Assembly: GCF_027812955.1 (NCBI RefSeq)
Contig: NZ_JAPYZV010000008.1
Span: 186,001-250,000 of the forward strand
Direction of reading: 5' to 3'
From: Pedococcus sp. 5OH_020
Lineage (GTDB): Bacteria; Actinomycetota; Actinomycetes; Actinomycetales; Dermatophilaceae
Length of the DNA: 64,000 nucleotides
Position numbers and translations under genes: made by a program. The notes below the pieces were generated by a model that searched no databases, was not told the origin of the DNA, and saw only the letters and a list, made by a program, of their open reading frames with translations. Positions 34,046 through 42,239 of this stretch are shown one piece after another. Numbering within the stretch: position 1 is the stretch's first letter; each line of letters begins with the position of its first letter.

Positions 34046-34465
34046 GTGGTGCGCCGGTACGAAGAGCTCATCGAGGTCCGTCCCGCGCAGGACGGTACGG
34101 GCCACGACCAGAGTGCCGAGGACGGTGCCCGGCAGTGTCCAGGAGCGTTCATCTGGCGTGGTCGGCTCTATGTAGTACGAGCGGTCCTCGACCACTGGCA
34201 GGAGCGGCGCCCCTGGTGGCGTGATGCCCGCGATGGTGCCGACGTCCTGGCCGATGCCCGTGAGCGGCAGGTCTGGCGGGTCGAGGCCAGTGCCGGCCGG
34301 GCGGCTGGCGTAGGCGTCTATGACCTGGGAGCGGTGACGCACGACCACGACCTCGGTCGTGCTGGTGACCTCGGCACCGGTCATCGTGACGACCTCGGCA
34401 CCGGTCATCGTGACGACCTCGGCACCGTGAGCAGCCAGTGGCGGCTGTTGCAGGTAGCGGACTGA
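34046..34465 (+). CDS. DUF6504-family protein, first gene of the SOS operon
   Basis: A 139-aa protein from the GTG at 34046 (AAGGAG eight bases upstream). It contains RRYEELIEVR, then PGAFIWRGRLYVVRAVLDHW with a RPWW motif, and ends VWRVEASAGRAAGVGVYDL and WRLLQVAD. This is the pattern of DUF6504 proteins encoded with dnaE2 or Y-family polymerases in actinobacteria. The C-terminal part carries a strand-and-loop stretch expanded by an 8-aa repeat (GTGHRDDL). Biochemical role unknown; the SOS box and neighbours indicate mutagenic repair. A longer in-frame start at 33934 (ATG) is possible. Confidence 0.78.
   Translation: MVRRYEELIEVRPAQDGTGHDQSAEDGARQCPGAFIWRGRLYVVRAVLDHWQERRPWWRDARDGADVLADARERQVWRVEASAGRAAGVGVYDLGAVTHDHDLGRAGDLGTGHRDDLGTGHRDDLGTVSSQWRLLQVAD
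34367..34427 (+). repeat. 24-bp tandem repeat, about 2.5 copies, in the DUF6504 gene
   Basis: Two perfect 24-bp units, each starting GACCTCGGCACCGG (34367-34390 and 34391-34414), plus 13 bp of a third (34415-34427). It encodes an eight-residue repeat (DLGTGHRD), so copy-number change preserves the frame. It sits between two strands of the DUF6504 domain. Confidence 0.92.
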
Positions 34466-34475
34466 GGAGCCTGAC

Positions 34476-34886
34476 ATGACGACCGCCACCGTTGCCTTGG
34501 ACCTGCTCGACCGTTCCCGACACTCGCTGCTCGAGGCCTGCCACAGCAGTGATATCGCCCAGCGCTACGTGCAGGCCAGGCTGGGCGCGTTACGCGCCGC
34601 CGCAGCTCTCGTCGCCGCTCGCACCACTCCGGACGGCCGGTCGGGTCCGCGCAGCCTGTGGGACCTGCTTCCCAGCGTCGCTCCCGAGCTGTCCGAGTGG
34701 GCCCGGTTCTTCGAGCTCGTCGCCACCCGTGAGCGTCACCAGCTCAGCGCCCGGGAAGCCGACGACCTGCTCCGGCAGTCCGAGGTCTTCGTCGACCTCG
34801 TCTGCCGCAGCCTCGGCCTTCCGGTCCACCCGTCCGAGCACAGCGAGGTGCTGGTGCCCACCACGCTGTCCACGGCAGCATCATGA
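34476..34886 (+). CDS. SAV_6107-type HEPN-like helical protein
   Basis: A 136-aa all-helical protein from the ATG at 34476, with GGAG six bases upstream. ALDLLDRSRHSLLEACHSS followed by DIAQRYVQARLGALRAAAAL is the opening of the SAV_6107 HEPN family. I do not see the RNase RX4-6H motif of HEPN toxins, so it is more likely a scaffold or binding protein. It overlaps dnaE2 by 4 bp (ATGA), indicating translational coupling and a role linked to the error-prone polymerase; the mechanism is unknown. Confidence 0.82.
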   Translation: MTTATVALDLLDRSRHSLLEACHSSDIAQRYVQARLGALRAAAALVAARTTPDGRSGPRSLWDLLPSVAPELSEWARFFELVATRERHQLSAREADDLLRQSEVFVDLVCRSLGLPVHPSEHSEVLVPTTLSTAAS

Positions 34887-37800
34887 CCACCTCAGCGGCT
34901 CCTCTCCGTGACCCGCACGTGGCCAGTGCGGGGTTCGCCCACCTGCACGTGGCGTCCGGTTTCTCGATGCGTTACGGCACGGCGACCCCCGAGTCCCTGG
35001 TAGAGCGTGCGGCCCAGCACCGTCAGCCGATCCTGGCGCTCACCGACAGGGACGGGCTGTACGGCGCCATACGCTTCGTCCAGGCCGCCACAGCGGCCGG
35101 TATCGTCCCCGTCCTGGGAGTCGACCTCGCCGTGGGACCGGACTCCCGGCAGGGGCCGGGAGGGCATCAGGCGTCCTTGCCAGGCATCGCGGGAGCCCCC
35201 CGCACGCCCGTCCGCGGTGGAGCCCAACGTGATCCTCGGCATCCTCGGGTGACCGTCCTGGCCCGGGGCCGCGCAGCCGGCGTTCCCGCCGGGGTGGGAT
35301 GGGCGGCGCTGTGCCGCCTGGTCACCGAGACCCACCTCAGAGGAGAGCGCGGAGCGCCGGTGAGCTCCGCCGAGGTGATCGCCGCTCGCTGCGCAGCGCC
35401 GGGAGACGACGCCCCAGGGCCGCTGCTGGTGCTGCTCGGTCCGGACTCCGATGTCGGCCGGGCGCTGCTGACCAAGCGCACCGACCTGGCACGGACGCTG
35501 GTGGCGCGGTGGCGAGCCAGGCTCCCGGCGGACGCCCTGGCGGTGGAGGTCGTCTGCCATGGCGGACCGGAGGGGACTCCGGCCTCCCGTAGTCATGCCA
35601 GGCGCCTGCTCGCCCTGGCCGACGAGCAGGGCCTGCCCGCCGTGCTGACCGCCGCGGTACGCCATGTCGACCCCGGTGAGTCCGCCGTCGTCGACGTCCT
35701 CGACGCGGCGCGCCGGCTCGTCGCGCTGGACACCCGCCATCTGGACCGGGTCACCGACGCCGCCCATCTGGCGACCACCGACACCATGCGCGCCATCGCC
35801 CAGGACGTGACCGGCGGTGACCTGGCCCGTGCTCAGCAGCTCCTGCAGCGGACTGTTGCCGTGGGGCTCGCCTGTGCCCAGAGTGCCCGGCACGACCTGG
35901 GCATCGGCTCGGTCCACCTTCCGGAGCCGGAGCGGCTGGGTGTCGAGCCGGGGATGAGCGCCCAGGTGATGCTCGAGCAACGCTGCCGGGAGGCGGTTGG
36001 GCTGCGCTATCCCGGTGCCAGTGAGCGTGAGCTGGCGACGGTCGAGTCGCGCCTGACCGAAGAGCTCAAGGTCATCGCCGAGCTCGGCTACCCGACCTAC
36101 TTCCTCACCGTCGCACAGGTCGTGGACCTCATCCGGGAGATGGGCGTGCGGGTGGCGGCCCGCGGGTCCGGCGCGGGATCCCTGGTCAACTACCTGCTCG
36201 GCATCAGCGGGGTCGACCCGATCCGCTACCACCTGCTGATGGAGCGGTTCTGCTCCCCGCTGCGCGCCGAGCTGCCCGACATCGACATCGACGTCGAGTC
36301 CGCTCGCCGTACCGAGGTCTACGAGCGGATCCTCGAGCGGTTCGGCGGGGAGCGGGTCACCTGTGTCTCGATGATGGACACCTACAAGGTCCGTCACGCG
36401 ATCCGCGACGTCGGGGCCGCTCTCGGTTTGCCTCCCACGGAGATCGACGAGATCGCCAAGGCGTTTCCGCACATCCGCGCCCGTGATGCCCGCAGCGCCA
36501 TCGCCGAGCTGCCGGAGCTGCGGTCCAGAGGGCTCGACAGCCCGCGCCTGCGGGCGCTGTTCGACCTCGTCGAACGGCTCGACGGGCTACCCCGTCACAT
36601 CGCCCTGCACCCCTGCGGGGTGATCCTGTCCGACGGCGGGCTGCTGGACCGCACGCCGGTGGAGTCGAGCTGGCTCGGCTTCCCGATGAGCCAGTTCGAC
36701 AAGGACGACGTCGAGACTCTCGGGCTGCTCAAGCTCGACGTGCTAGGGATCCGGATGCAGTCGGCGATGGCGCACGCGGTGCGGGAGGTGGCTCGCGTGG
36801 ACGGCGTGCACGTGGATCTCGACGACCAGGCGCAGGTGCCGCTGGACGACGAGGAGACGTTCAAGCTCATTCGCACCACCCACACCCTCGGCTGCTTCCA
36901 GATCGAGAGCCCTGGGCAGCGGGAGCTCATCGGCAAGTTCGGGCCGGAGCGGTTCGAGGACCTCGTCATCGACATCTCCCTGTTCCGCCCGGGACCGGTG
37001 AAGTCCGACATGATCACACCTTTCCTCGAGGCCCGTCACGGCTGGAAGGAGGTCAGCTACCTCCACCCCACGCTCGTCGAAGCACTCCAGGAGACCGAGG
37101 GGGTGGTCGTCTTCCACGAGCAGGTCCTGATGATCGTCGCGGAGACCACAGGGGTCTCCCTGGCCCAGGCGGACGAGGTGCGGCGCGCTCTCGGCACGCC
37201 CGCAGGCCAGCACGAGATCGAAGGATGGTGGCGTCCGGCGGCAGCGGCCCGGGGTTACGCCCCGGCCGACGTCGACCGGATCTGGGAGGTGCTCAAGTCC
37301 TTCGCCTCGTTCGGGTTCTGCAAGGCCCACGCCGCGGCCTTCGCGCTGCCGACCTACCACTCGGCCTGGCTGAAGGCGCACCATCCCGCTGCGTTCCTGG
37401 CAGGGGTGCTCACCCATGACCCGGGCATGTATCCCAAACGGCTCATCCTCGACGACGCGCGCTCGCTCGGGATCGCAGTGCTCGGGCTCGACGTCAACGC
37501 CTCGAAGGACAGCTACCGGACCGAGCGGCTGGACCAGGACGAGTCGGCTTTCGTGCCGGCCCATCCGGATCTCCCGGACGCCCGCAGCTACGGCATCCGG
37601 TTGTCTCTGGCCGATGTCCGCGGGATCAGCGATGCCGAGGTGGCCCGGATCGTGGCAGGCCAGCCCTACGCCGGGCTCTCCGACTTCTGGCACCGTGCCC
37701 AGGTGTCCCGTCCGGTCGCCGAGCGGCTCGTCCTGGCCGGTGGTTTCGACAGCCTGTACGGCGCGACGGGGGCGACCGGCGGTCTGGGGCGACGCGGCCG

Positions 37801-38797
37801 TACCACCCGGCGGGACCTGTTGCTCCACGTGGCCGAGCTCGACCGCTACGGCCGGGCGCTCGACCGGTCGGCTCGCCGTGCCGCGCCACGGACGGCCAAC
37901 GGAACCCGCGGCCTACCGGCTGGGGGACGAGCACCCAGCGTGGGAGTCGCGGACGGTTCCCAGGTGCGGGCCCTGGCCGCTGGGCAGTCCCAGGCCGCAC
38001 AACCCGTGCAGGCCGCCGCCCTGCAGCCGATGCAGCTCACCCTGGACCTCGGTGACCGGCCGGAGCTCACCACGGGCACCGGACTGCCGGAGCTCTCCGG
38101 CCCGGAGCGGGTCCGCGCCGAGCTGGACATCCTCGGCCTGGACGCCAGCGCCCACGTCGTGGAGTTCTATGCCCCGCTGCTCGACGCGCTCGGCGTGACG
38201 CGCAGCCGTGACCTGCTCACGTCGCGGAGCCGCTCGACGATCTGGGTGTGCGGAGTCAAGGTCGCCACCCAGACCCCACCGATCCGTTCCGGTCGACGAG
38301 TGGTCTTCCTGACGCTCGACGACTCCACCGGCCCGGTCGACGCGACGTTCTTCGAGGACGTCCAAGGTCCGTACGCCGCCACGGTGTTCCACTCGTGGAT
38401 GCTGCTGGTGCGTGGAGTGGTGCGACGGACCGGTTCCCGGGGGGTCTCGTTGCGGGCGACCGGCGCATGGGAGCTCACCCCGCTGTGGGAGGCGTGGAAC
38501 CGCGGAGGCCTCGAGGCCGTGTATGCCGCGATGGACGACAGCGAGCGTGCAGCCCAGGAGCAGGCAGAGGCGGCCGAGGCGGTCCACCAGGCCGAGCTGG
38601 GCAGGGGTCGCAGGGTGTTGGTGCATGCGTCCGGGTTCAGACAGTCGCCCTATGCCGACACCAAGCCCGCAGGTCAGGACACTCGCGCGTCACGGGCCTT
38701 GGCGCGAGGTGACCAGGTGCCGGACGGCCGAGGCGCCGGCTCTCTCACCCCGCCACGCAAGCTCTGGCACTCCAGCCCCGGCAGCTCGGGCCATTAG
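34883..38797 (+). CDS. dnaE2: Error-prone DNA polymerase III alpha subunit DnaE2
   Basis: A 1304-aa C-family polymerase. The PHP domain starts FAHLHVASGFSMRYG; the palm has RVAARGSGAGSLVNYLLGI and the catalytic Asp motif LPDIDIDVESARR. Finger/helix-hairpin-helix blocks include VSMMDTYKVRHAIRDVGAAL and FGFCKAHAAAFALPTYHSAW, and the OB-fold lies near residues 1130-1190. QLTLDL at Q1051 resembles a beta-clamp motif. It is about 200 aa longer than common DnaE2 proteins, from low-complexity insertions at about residues 85-130, 985-1050 and the C-terminus. It performs translesion synthesis and damage-induced mutagenesis, consistent with the upstream SOS box. Confidence 0.93.
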   Translation: MTTSAAPLRDPHVASAGFAHLHVASGFSMRYGTATPESLVERAAQHRQPILALTDRDGLYGAIRFVQAATAAGIVPVLGVDLAVGPDSRQGPGGHQASLPGIAGAPRTPVRGGAQRDPRHPRVTVLARGRAAGVPAGVGWAALCRLVTETHLRGERGAPVSSAEVIAARCAAPGDDAPGPLLVLLGPDSDVGRALLTKRTDLARTLVARWRARLPADALAVEVVCHGGPEGTPASRSHARRLLALADEQGLPAVLTAAVRHVDPGESAVVDVLDAARRLVALDTRHLDRVTDAAHLATTDTMRAIAQDVTGGDLARAQQLLQRTVAVGLACAQSARHDLGIGSVHLPEPERLGVEPGMSAQVMLEQRCREAVGLRYPGASERELATVESRLTEELKVIAELGYPTYFLTVAQVVDLIREMGVRVAARGSGAGSLVNYLLGISGVDPIRYHLLMERFCSPLRAELPDIDIDVESARRTEVYERILERFGGERVTCVSMMDTYKVRHAIRDVGAALGLPPTEIDEIAKAFPHIRARDARSAIAELPELRSRGLDSPRLRALFDLVERLDGLPRHIALHPCGVILSDGGLLDRTPVESSWLGFPMSQFDKDDVETLGLLKLDVLGIRMQSAMAHAVREVARVDGVHVDLDDQAQVPLDDEETFKLIRTTHTLGCFQIESPGQRELIGKFGPERFEDLVIDISLFRPGPVKSDMITPFLEARHGWKEVSYLHPTLVEALQETEGVVVFHEQVLMIVAETTGVSLAQADEVRRALGTPAGQHEIEGWWRPAAAARGYAPADVDRIWEVLKSFASFGFCKAHAAAFALPTYHSAWLKAHHPAAFLAGVLTHDPGMYPKRLILDDARSLGIAVLGLDVNASKDSYRTERLDQDESAFVPAHPDLPDARSYGIRLSLADVRGISDAEVARIVAGQPYAGLSDFWHRAQVSRPVAERLVLAGGFDSLYGATGATGGLGRRGRTTRRDLLLHVAELDRYGRALDRSARRAAPRTANGTRGLPAGGRAPSVGVADGSQVRALAAGQSQAAQPVQAAALQPMQLTLDLGDRPELTTGTGLPELSGPERVRAELDILGLDASAHVVEFYAPLLDALGVTRSRDLLTSRSRSTIWVCGVKVATQTPPIRSGRRVVFLTLDDSTGPVDATFFEDVQGPYAATVFHSWMLLVRGVVRRTGSRGVSLRATGAWELTPLWEAWNRGGLEAVYAAMDDSERAAQEQAEAAEAVHQAELGRGRRVLVHASGFRQSPYADTKPAGQDTRASRALARGDQVPDGRGAGSLTPPRKLWHSSPGSSGH

Positions 38798-38818
38798 GGT
38801 GGCACCAGCACAGCCATA

Positions 38819-38839
38819 CCGATGCCGTATCGGCATCGG
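38819..38839. repeat. Perfect 9-bp inverted repeat between dnaE2 and methyltransferase
   Basis: CCGATGCCG-TAT-CGGCATCGG forms a 9-bp stem with a 3-nt loop, 22 bp after the dnaE2 stop and 24 bp before the methyltransferase start. It has no following T tract. It could be an operator, a processing site or a weak terminator. Confidence 0.7.
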
Positions 38840-38862
38840 GACCCGTTCAGGAGGTGGTCGAC

Positions 38863-39636
38863 GTGGCCGAGGAGCAGTGGCGCGCTCGCCGCGGCGGTGT
38901 CGACACGGCCCTGCGCACCTCAGCGATCTGGGCTGCCGTGCGCGCCCTCATCGACAAGCAACAGGCTGAGCTGGGCCGCCCGCTGCGCGTGCTCGACCTC
39001 GGCGGTGGTACCGGTGGTCTCGCCGTGCCGCTGGCAGAGCTCGGCCATGAGGTCACGGTCGTCGACCCGAGCCCGGACGCGCTCGCCTCGCTGTCCCGCC
39101 GCAGCGCCGAGCGCGGCGTCGGCGCCAGGATCACCGCGGTGCAGGGGGACGCCGACTCCCTCGACGAGCTCATCGGCGACCAGCGCCTCGACCTGGTCTG
39201 CTGTCACGGGACGCTGGAGGTCGTAGACGACCCGCAGGCGACCCTGGCCGCCGTCGCTCCCGTGCTCGCGCCCGGGGGCCACCTCAGCCTGGTGGCCGCA
39301 GGCCGTCTGGCGGTGGTCCTGACGCGGGTGCTGGCTGGTCAGTTCGCCCAGGCCCACCAAGCCCTGACCAGTGCCGACGGCCGGTGGGGCAGTGCAGACC
39401 CGCTACCGCGCCGGTTCGACGCCCAGACCCTGCGCGACCTCGTTGAGCAGGCAGGCCTCGTTGTCGAGGATCTCCACGGCGTGCGGCTGTTCAGCGACCT
39501 CGTGCCCTCCGCGCTGATCGACTCCGATGCCGACCGTGCTGCGCTGCTCGACCTGGAGGAGGCTGCGAGCCGGCATCCGCAGTTCGCCTTCCTCGGAGAG
39601 CTCGGCGCAGCCATGCACGTTCTGGCGCGTCGCTAG
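38863..39636 (+). CDS. Class I SAM-dependent methyltransferase
   Basis: A 257-aa protein. Motif I is RVLDLGGGTGGLAVPLAELG, followed by the acidic end of strand 2 in VTVVDPSPDAL, DLVCCHGTLEVVDDP (motif IV) and PGGHLSLVAAGR, the layout of methyltransf_11/CmoM-like enzymes. The GTG at 38863 has AGGAGG eight bases upstream; an in-frame GTG at 38854 overlaps that site and is rejected. It lies between dnaE2 and dinB with a 7-bp gap to dinB, so it may be SOS-linked or simply read through. Confidence 0.88.
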   Translation: MAEEQWRARRGGVDTALRTSAIWAAVRALIDKQQAELGRPLRVLDLGGGTGGLAVPLAELGHEVTVVDPSPDALASLSRRSAERGVGARITAVQGDADSLDELIGDQRLDLVCCHGTLEVVDDPQATLAAVAPVLAPGGHLSLVAAGRLAVVLTRVLAGQFAQAHQALTSADGRWGSADPLPRRFDAQTLRDLVEQAGLVVEDLHGVRLFSDLVPSALIDSDADRAALLDLEEAASRHPQFAFLGELGAAMHVLARR

Positions 39637-39643
39637 GCAAGCC

Positions 39644-40882
39644 ATGAGCCGGCGCCAGTTCGCCCTTCCCCCCCGCAGCGCCGAGCGGCCCCCCGACGAC
39701 AGCGGCTGCACCGTCCTGCACGTCGACATGGACGCTTTCTACGCCTCCGCGTCCCTGCTCAGCCGTCCCGACCTCGTCGGCACACCCGTCATCATCGGAG
39801 GCGGTGGCAACCGGGGCGTCGTGCTGTCGGCCACCTACGAGGCGCGACGGTTCGGCGTGGCCTCCGCGATGCCCATGTCGCGGGCCCGGCGTCTGTGCCC
39901 GCAGGCCACGGTCATCGCGCCGGACCACCGCCTCTACAGCACGATCTCGGCGGCCGTCATGGCGACGTTCGAGACCATCACCCCCGTGGTGGAGCCGCTG
40001 TCCCTCGACGAGGCCTTCCTCGACGTGTCCGGCTCGGTTCGCCGGCTCGGCAGCCCCACGCGCATCGGCCAGCTGGTCCGCGACACCATCCACGACGAGC
40101 AGGGCATCACCTGCTCGGTCGGCGTCGCTCCCACGAAGTTCGTCGCCAAGCTCGCCTCCGGCCTCGCCAAGCCCGACGGGCTGGTCGTCGTCCCCCGGGA
40201 CGAAGTCGTGACCTTCGTGCAGCAGCTGCCCGTCGGGGCCCTCTGGGGAGTAGGAGACCGGACCGAGGAAGCCCTGGTCCGGCTGGGGCTGCACACCGTC
40301 GCCGACATCGCCCACACACCGCTGGACACGCTCCGTCGTGCTCTTGGCGAGACTGCAGGACCGCACCTGCACGACCTCGCCTGGGGGCGGGACCCCCGCC
40401 GTGTCGAGCCGGTGCGCAGGGAACGCAGCATCGGGTCCGACGAGACGTTCGAGTTCGACGTGGACGACCCGGCCTACATCCGCCGGCAGCTGCTCAAGCT
40501 CAGCGACCGCACTGCAGCGCGGGTGCGCTCGGCCGGTCTGGTGGGGCGCACCGTCTCGATCAAGGTGCGGTTCTCCGACTTCACGACCATCACGCGGAGC
40601 CGCACCCTGCGTGACCCCACCGACGTCAGCCGCGACATCTACGACACCGCGAAGTCGCTGTATGACGCGCTCGGCCTGCAACGCGCACGGATCCGCCTCG
40701 TCGGCGTGCGGATGGAGGGGCTCGCCGAGAGCGTGGGCGCACCGATCCAGGGGCTGCTGGACGAGCCGGACCACGGTTGGCGGGACGCCGACCGGGCCGT
40801 CGACCGGGCCAGCGCGCGGTTCGGGGCGGGCAGTGTCCGCCCTGCCAGCCTGATCAGCGACGACGAACGTCGCCGCCGGTGA
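39644..40882 (+). CDS. dinB: DNA polymerase IV (DinB, Y family)
   Basis: A 412-aa translesion polymerase. The catalytic carboxylates are in VLHVDMDAFYASASLLSR and SLDEAFLDVSGS, both intact, unlike catalytically dead ImuB. Also visible are the steric/finger block VLSATYEARRFGVASAMP, the thumb GVAPTKFVAKLASGLAKP and the little-finger block VRRERSIGSDETFEFD. No clear C-terminal beta-clamp peptide is seen. It follows dnaE2 and the methyltransferase on the same strand, suggesting that one damage-inducible transcript supplies both lesion-bypass polymerases. Confidence 0.92.
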   Translation: MSRRQFALPPRSAERPPDDSGCTVLHVDMDAFYASASLLSRPDLVGTPVIIGGGGNRGVVLSATYEARRFGVASAMPMSRARRLCPQATVIAPDHRLYSTISAAVMATFETITPVVEPLSLDEAFLDVSGSVRRLGSPTRIGQLVRDTIHDEQGITCSVGVAPTKFVAKLASGLAKPDGLVVVPRDEVVTFVQQLPVGALWGVGDRTEEALVRLGLHTVADIAHTPLDTLRRALGETAGPHLHDLAWGRDPRRVEPVRRERSIGSDETFEFDVDDPAYIRRQLLKLSDRTAARVRSAGLVGRTVSIKVRFSDFTTITRSRTLRDPTDVSRDIYDTAKSLYDALGLQRARIRLVGVRMEGLAESVGAPIQGLLDEPDHGWRDADRAVDRASARFGAGSVRPASLISDDERRRR

Positions 40883-40933
40883 GACGGGTGGACCGAGCGC
40901 TGTGAACGGGTAGTGCAACCCCGCATCGCGACA

Positions 40934-40939
40934 TATCCT
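40934..40939 (+). promoter_or_regulatory. -10 candidate TATCCT upstream of DUF3040 gene
   Basis: TATCCT lies about 112 bp before the DUF3040 start, in an AT-richer patch (ACATATCCTGATTG). The -35 region is weak. Confidence 0.35.
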
Positions 40940-41050
40940 GATTGTGACTAGCGCACCACCACTGACCGGCAAAGATGCTCCAGCTCGGCGCAACGAAACC
41001 ACAGCCCGGTGCGTTGAAGCAGTTGCACGCCGAACGTCCAGGAGGTCACC

Positions 41051-41485
41051 GTGCCGCTCTCGGAGCACGAACAGCAGCTACTCGAGCAGATGGAGCAGGC
41101 GCTGTATGCCGAGGACCCCAAGTTCGCGTCGCAGATGCAAGGCTCCGGGGCCCGTGCGGCCCGACGTCGCCTCATCGTGGCGATCGTGGGTGTCGTGGCC
41201 GGGCTTGTCCTCGTCCTGGTCGGCGTCAACACCCAGCAGTGGTGGATCGGGGCTGTGGGGTTCGCCGTGATGGTGGGGTCTGTCGCGTTCGCGGTGACCC
41301 CACCGCGTCGCAGGGCCGCTCTGGGGGCCGTGCAGGCCGATGGCTCCGTGCGCCGCTCCGGCGCAGGAGCAAGGACCGGGGCCTCCCGCGGGAACGCCGC
41401 CCGGCCGAAGGCTCGCAAGAGCTTCGGCTCCTTCATGCACCGCATGGAGGAGCGCTGGGACCGTCGCCGGGGCCAGGGCTTCTAG
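41051..41485 (+). CDS. DUF3040 membrane protein
   Basis: A 144-aa protein from the GTG at 41051 with AGGAGG upstream. The N-terminus LSEHEQQLLEQMEQALYAEDPKFA is the DUF3040 hallmark. Two transmembrane helices (IVAIVGVVAGLVLVLVGV and IGAVGFAVMVGSVAFAV) and a basic C-terminal tail ending in an Arg-rich helix follow. Actinobacterial members (for example Rv2169c) lie near the division/cell-wall cluster. Function unknown. Confidence 0.9.
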   Translation: MPLSEHEQQLLEQMEQALYAEDPKFASQMQGSGARAARRRLIVAIVGVVAGLVLVLVGVNTQQWWIGAVGFAVMVGSVAFAVTPPRRRAALGAVQADGSVRRSGAGARTGASRGNAARPKARKSFGSFMHRMEERWDRRRGQGF

Positions 41486-41507
41486 GCAGGCAGGGCTTCT
41501 AGGCAGG
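41474..41507. repeat. Perfect 17-bp tandem duplication spanning a stop codon
   Basis: CAGGGCTTCTAGGCAGG occurs twice without spacing (41474-41490, 41491-41507). The first copy contains the DUF3040 stop codon, so this is a recent-looking duplication at the 3' end of the gene, in the 23-bp gap to the convergent DUF456 gene. Confidence 0.9.
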
Positions 41508-41508
41508 C

Positions 41509-41994
41509 TCACACCCGGGACAGCAACACCCCGGTGACCCAGGTCGTGGCGATCGCCAGCCCGGCCAGCAGTTCGATGCCCATCGACAGGAAGACCGCCT
41601 TCAGGGCGGCGCGAGTAGACGCCCAGGCGCTCCTGCGGTCCCGCGAGTGGCCCAGCTCGACGAGGTAGATGCCCCCGACGAAGCCCACGGCGGCTCCGAC
41701 GACCGGGATGACGAAGAACCCCACGAGGGCGAGCAGGACGGCGAGAACGAGCGTGGACCGGCGTACCCCCGCCTCACGAAGCCTGCGTCCCGGCACCGCA
41801 TACTGCAGCGCCATCCCCACCAGGTACACGATGCCCGACACGGCGAAGACCGACCACGCCAGTGCGCCGCCGGTGTCGAAGGCCCAGAGCAGCACCGCCG
41901 CGACGACGAGCAGCAGCCCAGGGATGACGGGAATGACGATCCCCACCATCCCGACCAGGATCAGGACAGCGGGGACCCAGAGGTCGGCCTCCAC
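41509..41994 (-). CDS. DUF456 membrane protein
   Basis: A 161-aa protein with about four to five hydrophobic segments. The first, VPAVLILVGMVGIVIPVIPGL, holds the Pro-Gly-rich DUF456 signature; the middle reads VGFFVIPVVGAAVGFVGGIYL. Both glycine-rich halves look like internal repeats that could form a membrane pore or scaffold. Its start is a GTG (41994) without a clear ribosome-binding site. Function unknown. Confidence 0.87.
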   Translation of the reverse strand: MEADLWVPAVLILVGMVGIVIPVIPGLLLVVAAVLLWAFDTGGALAWSVFAVSGIVYLVGMALQYAVPGRRLREAGVRRSTLVLAVLLALVGFFVIPVVGAAVGFVGGIYLVELGHSRDRRSAWASTRAALKAVFLSMGIELLAGLAIATTWVTGVLLSRV

Positions 41995-42017
41995 GTCAGG
42001 AGGCCCGTACCAGCCTG

Positions 42018-42239
42018 CTACCGCTCGTCGTCGGAGGCGATGGCGGGCGTCTCGTGGAGCCGCTCGGTCTCGTCCTGGATGTCGGCGTGCTCGCGCAGCT
42101 TGGGCAGGTGCTCGCGTCCGTGGTGGGCGCAGAACAGCAGCTCGCCCCCAGCGTGAAGGCGAGCGCGCACGTAAGCCTGGGCGCCGCAGCGGTCGCAGCG
42201 GTCTGCCGCGGTCAGAGAGGGTGCCAGTGCAGTGGTCAC
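42018..42239 (-). CDS. DUF7455 zinc-ribbon-like small protein
   Basis: A 73-aa protein from the GTG at 42239, with GGAAGG six bases upstream. CDRCGAQAYVRARLHAGGEL followed by LLFCAHHGREHLPKL gives a CxxC plus CxHH zinc site. The rest is short and acidic. Proteins of this size and pattern (DUF7455) are encoded divergently from or near parE in many actinobacteria. No activity is known; a nucleic-acid-binding role is plausible from the zinc ribbon. Confidence 0.85.
   Translation of the reverse strand: MTTALAPSLTAADRCDRCGAQAYVRARLHAGGELLFCAHHGREHLPKLREHADIQDETERLHETPAIASDDER

Noticed and set aside
34367-34427. Possible CRISPR repeat
   Set aside because: The units are directly adjacent without unique spacers, lie inside a coding sequence, and there are no cas genes.
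34476-34886. HEPN toxin of a toxin-antitoxin pair
   Set aside because: No RX4-6H RNase motif and no neighbouring nucleotidyltransferase antitoxin; the context is DNA repair.
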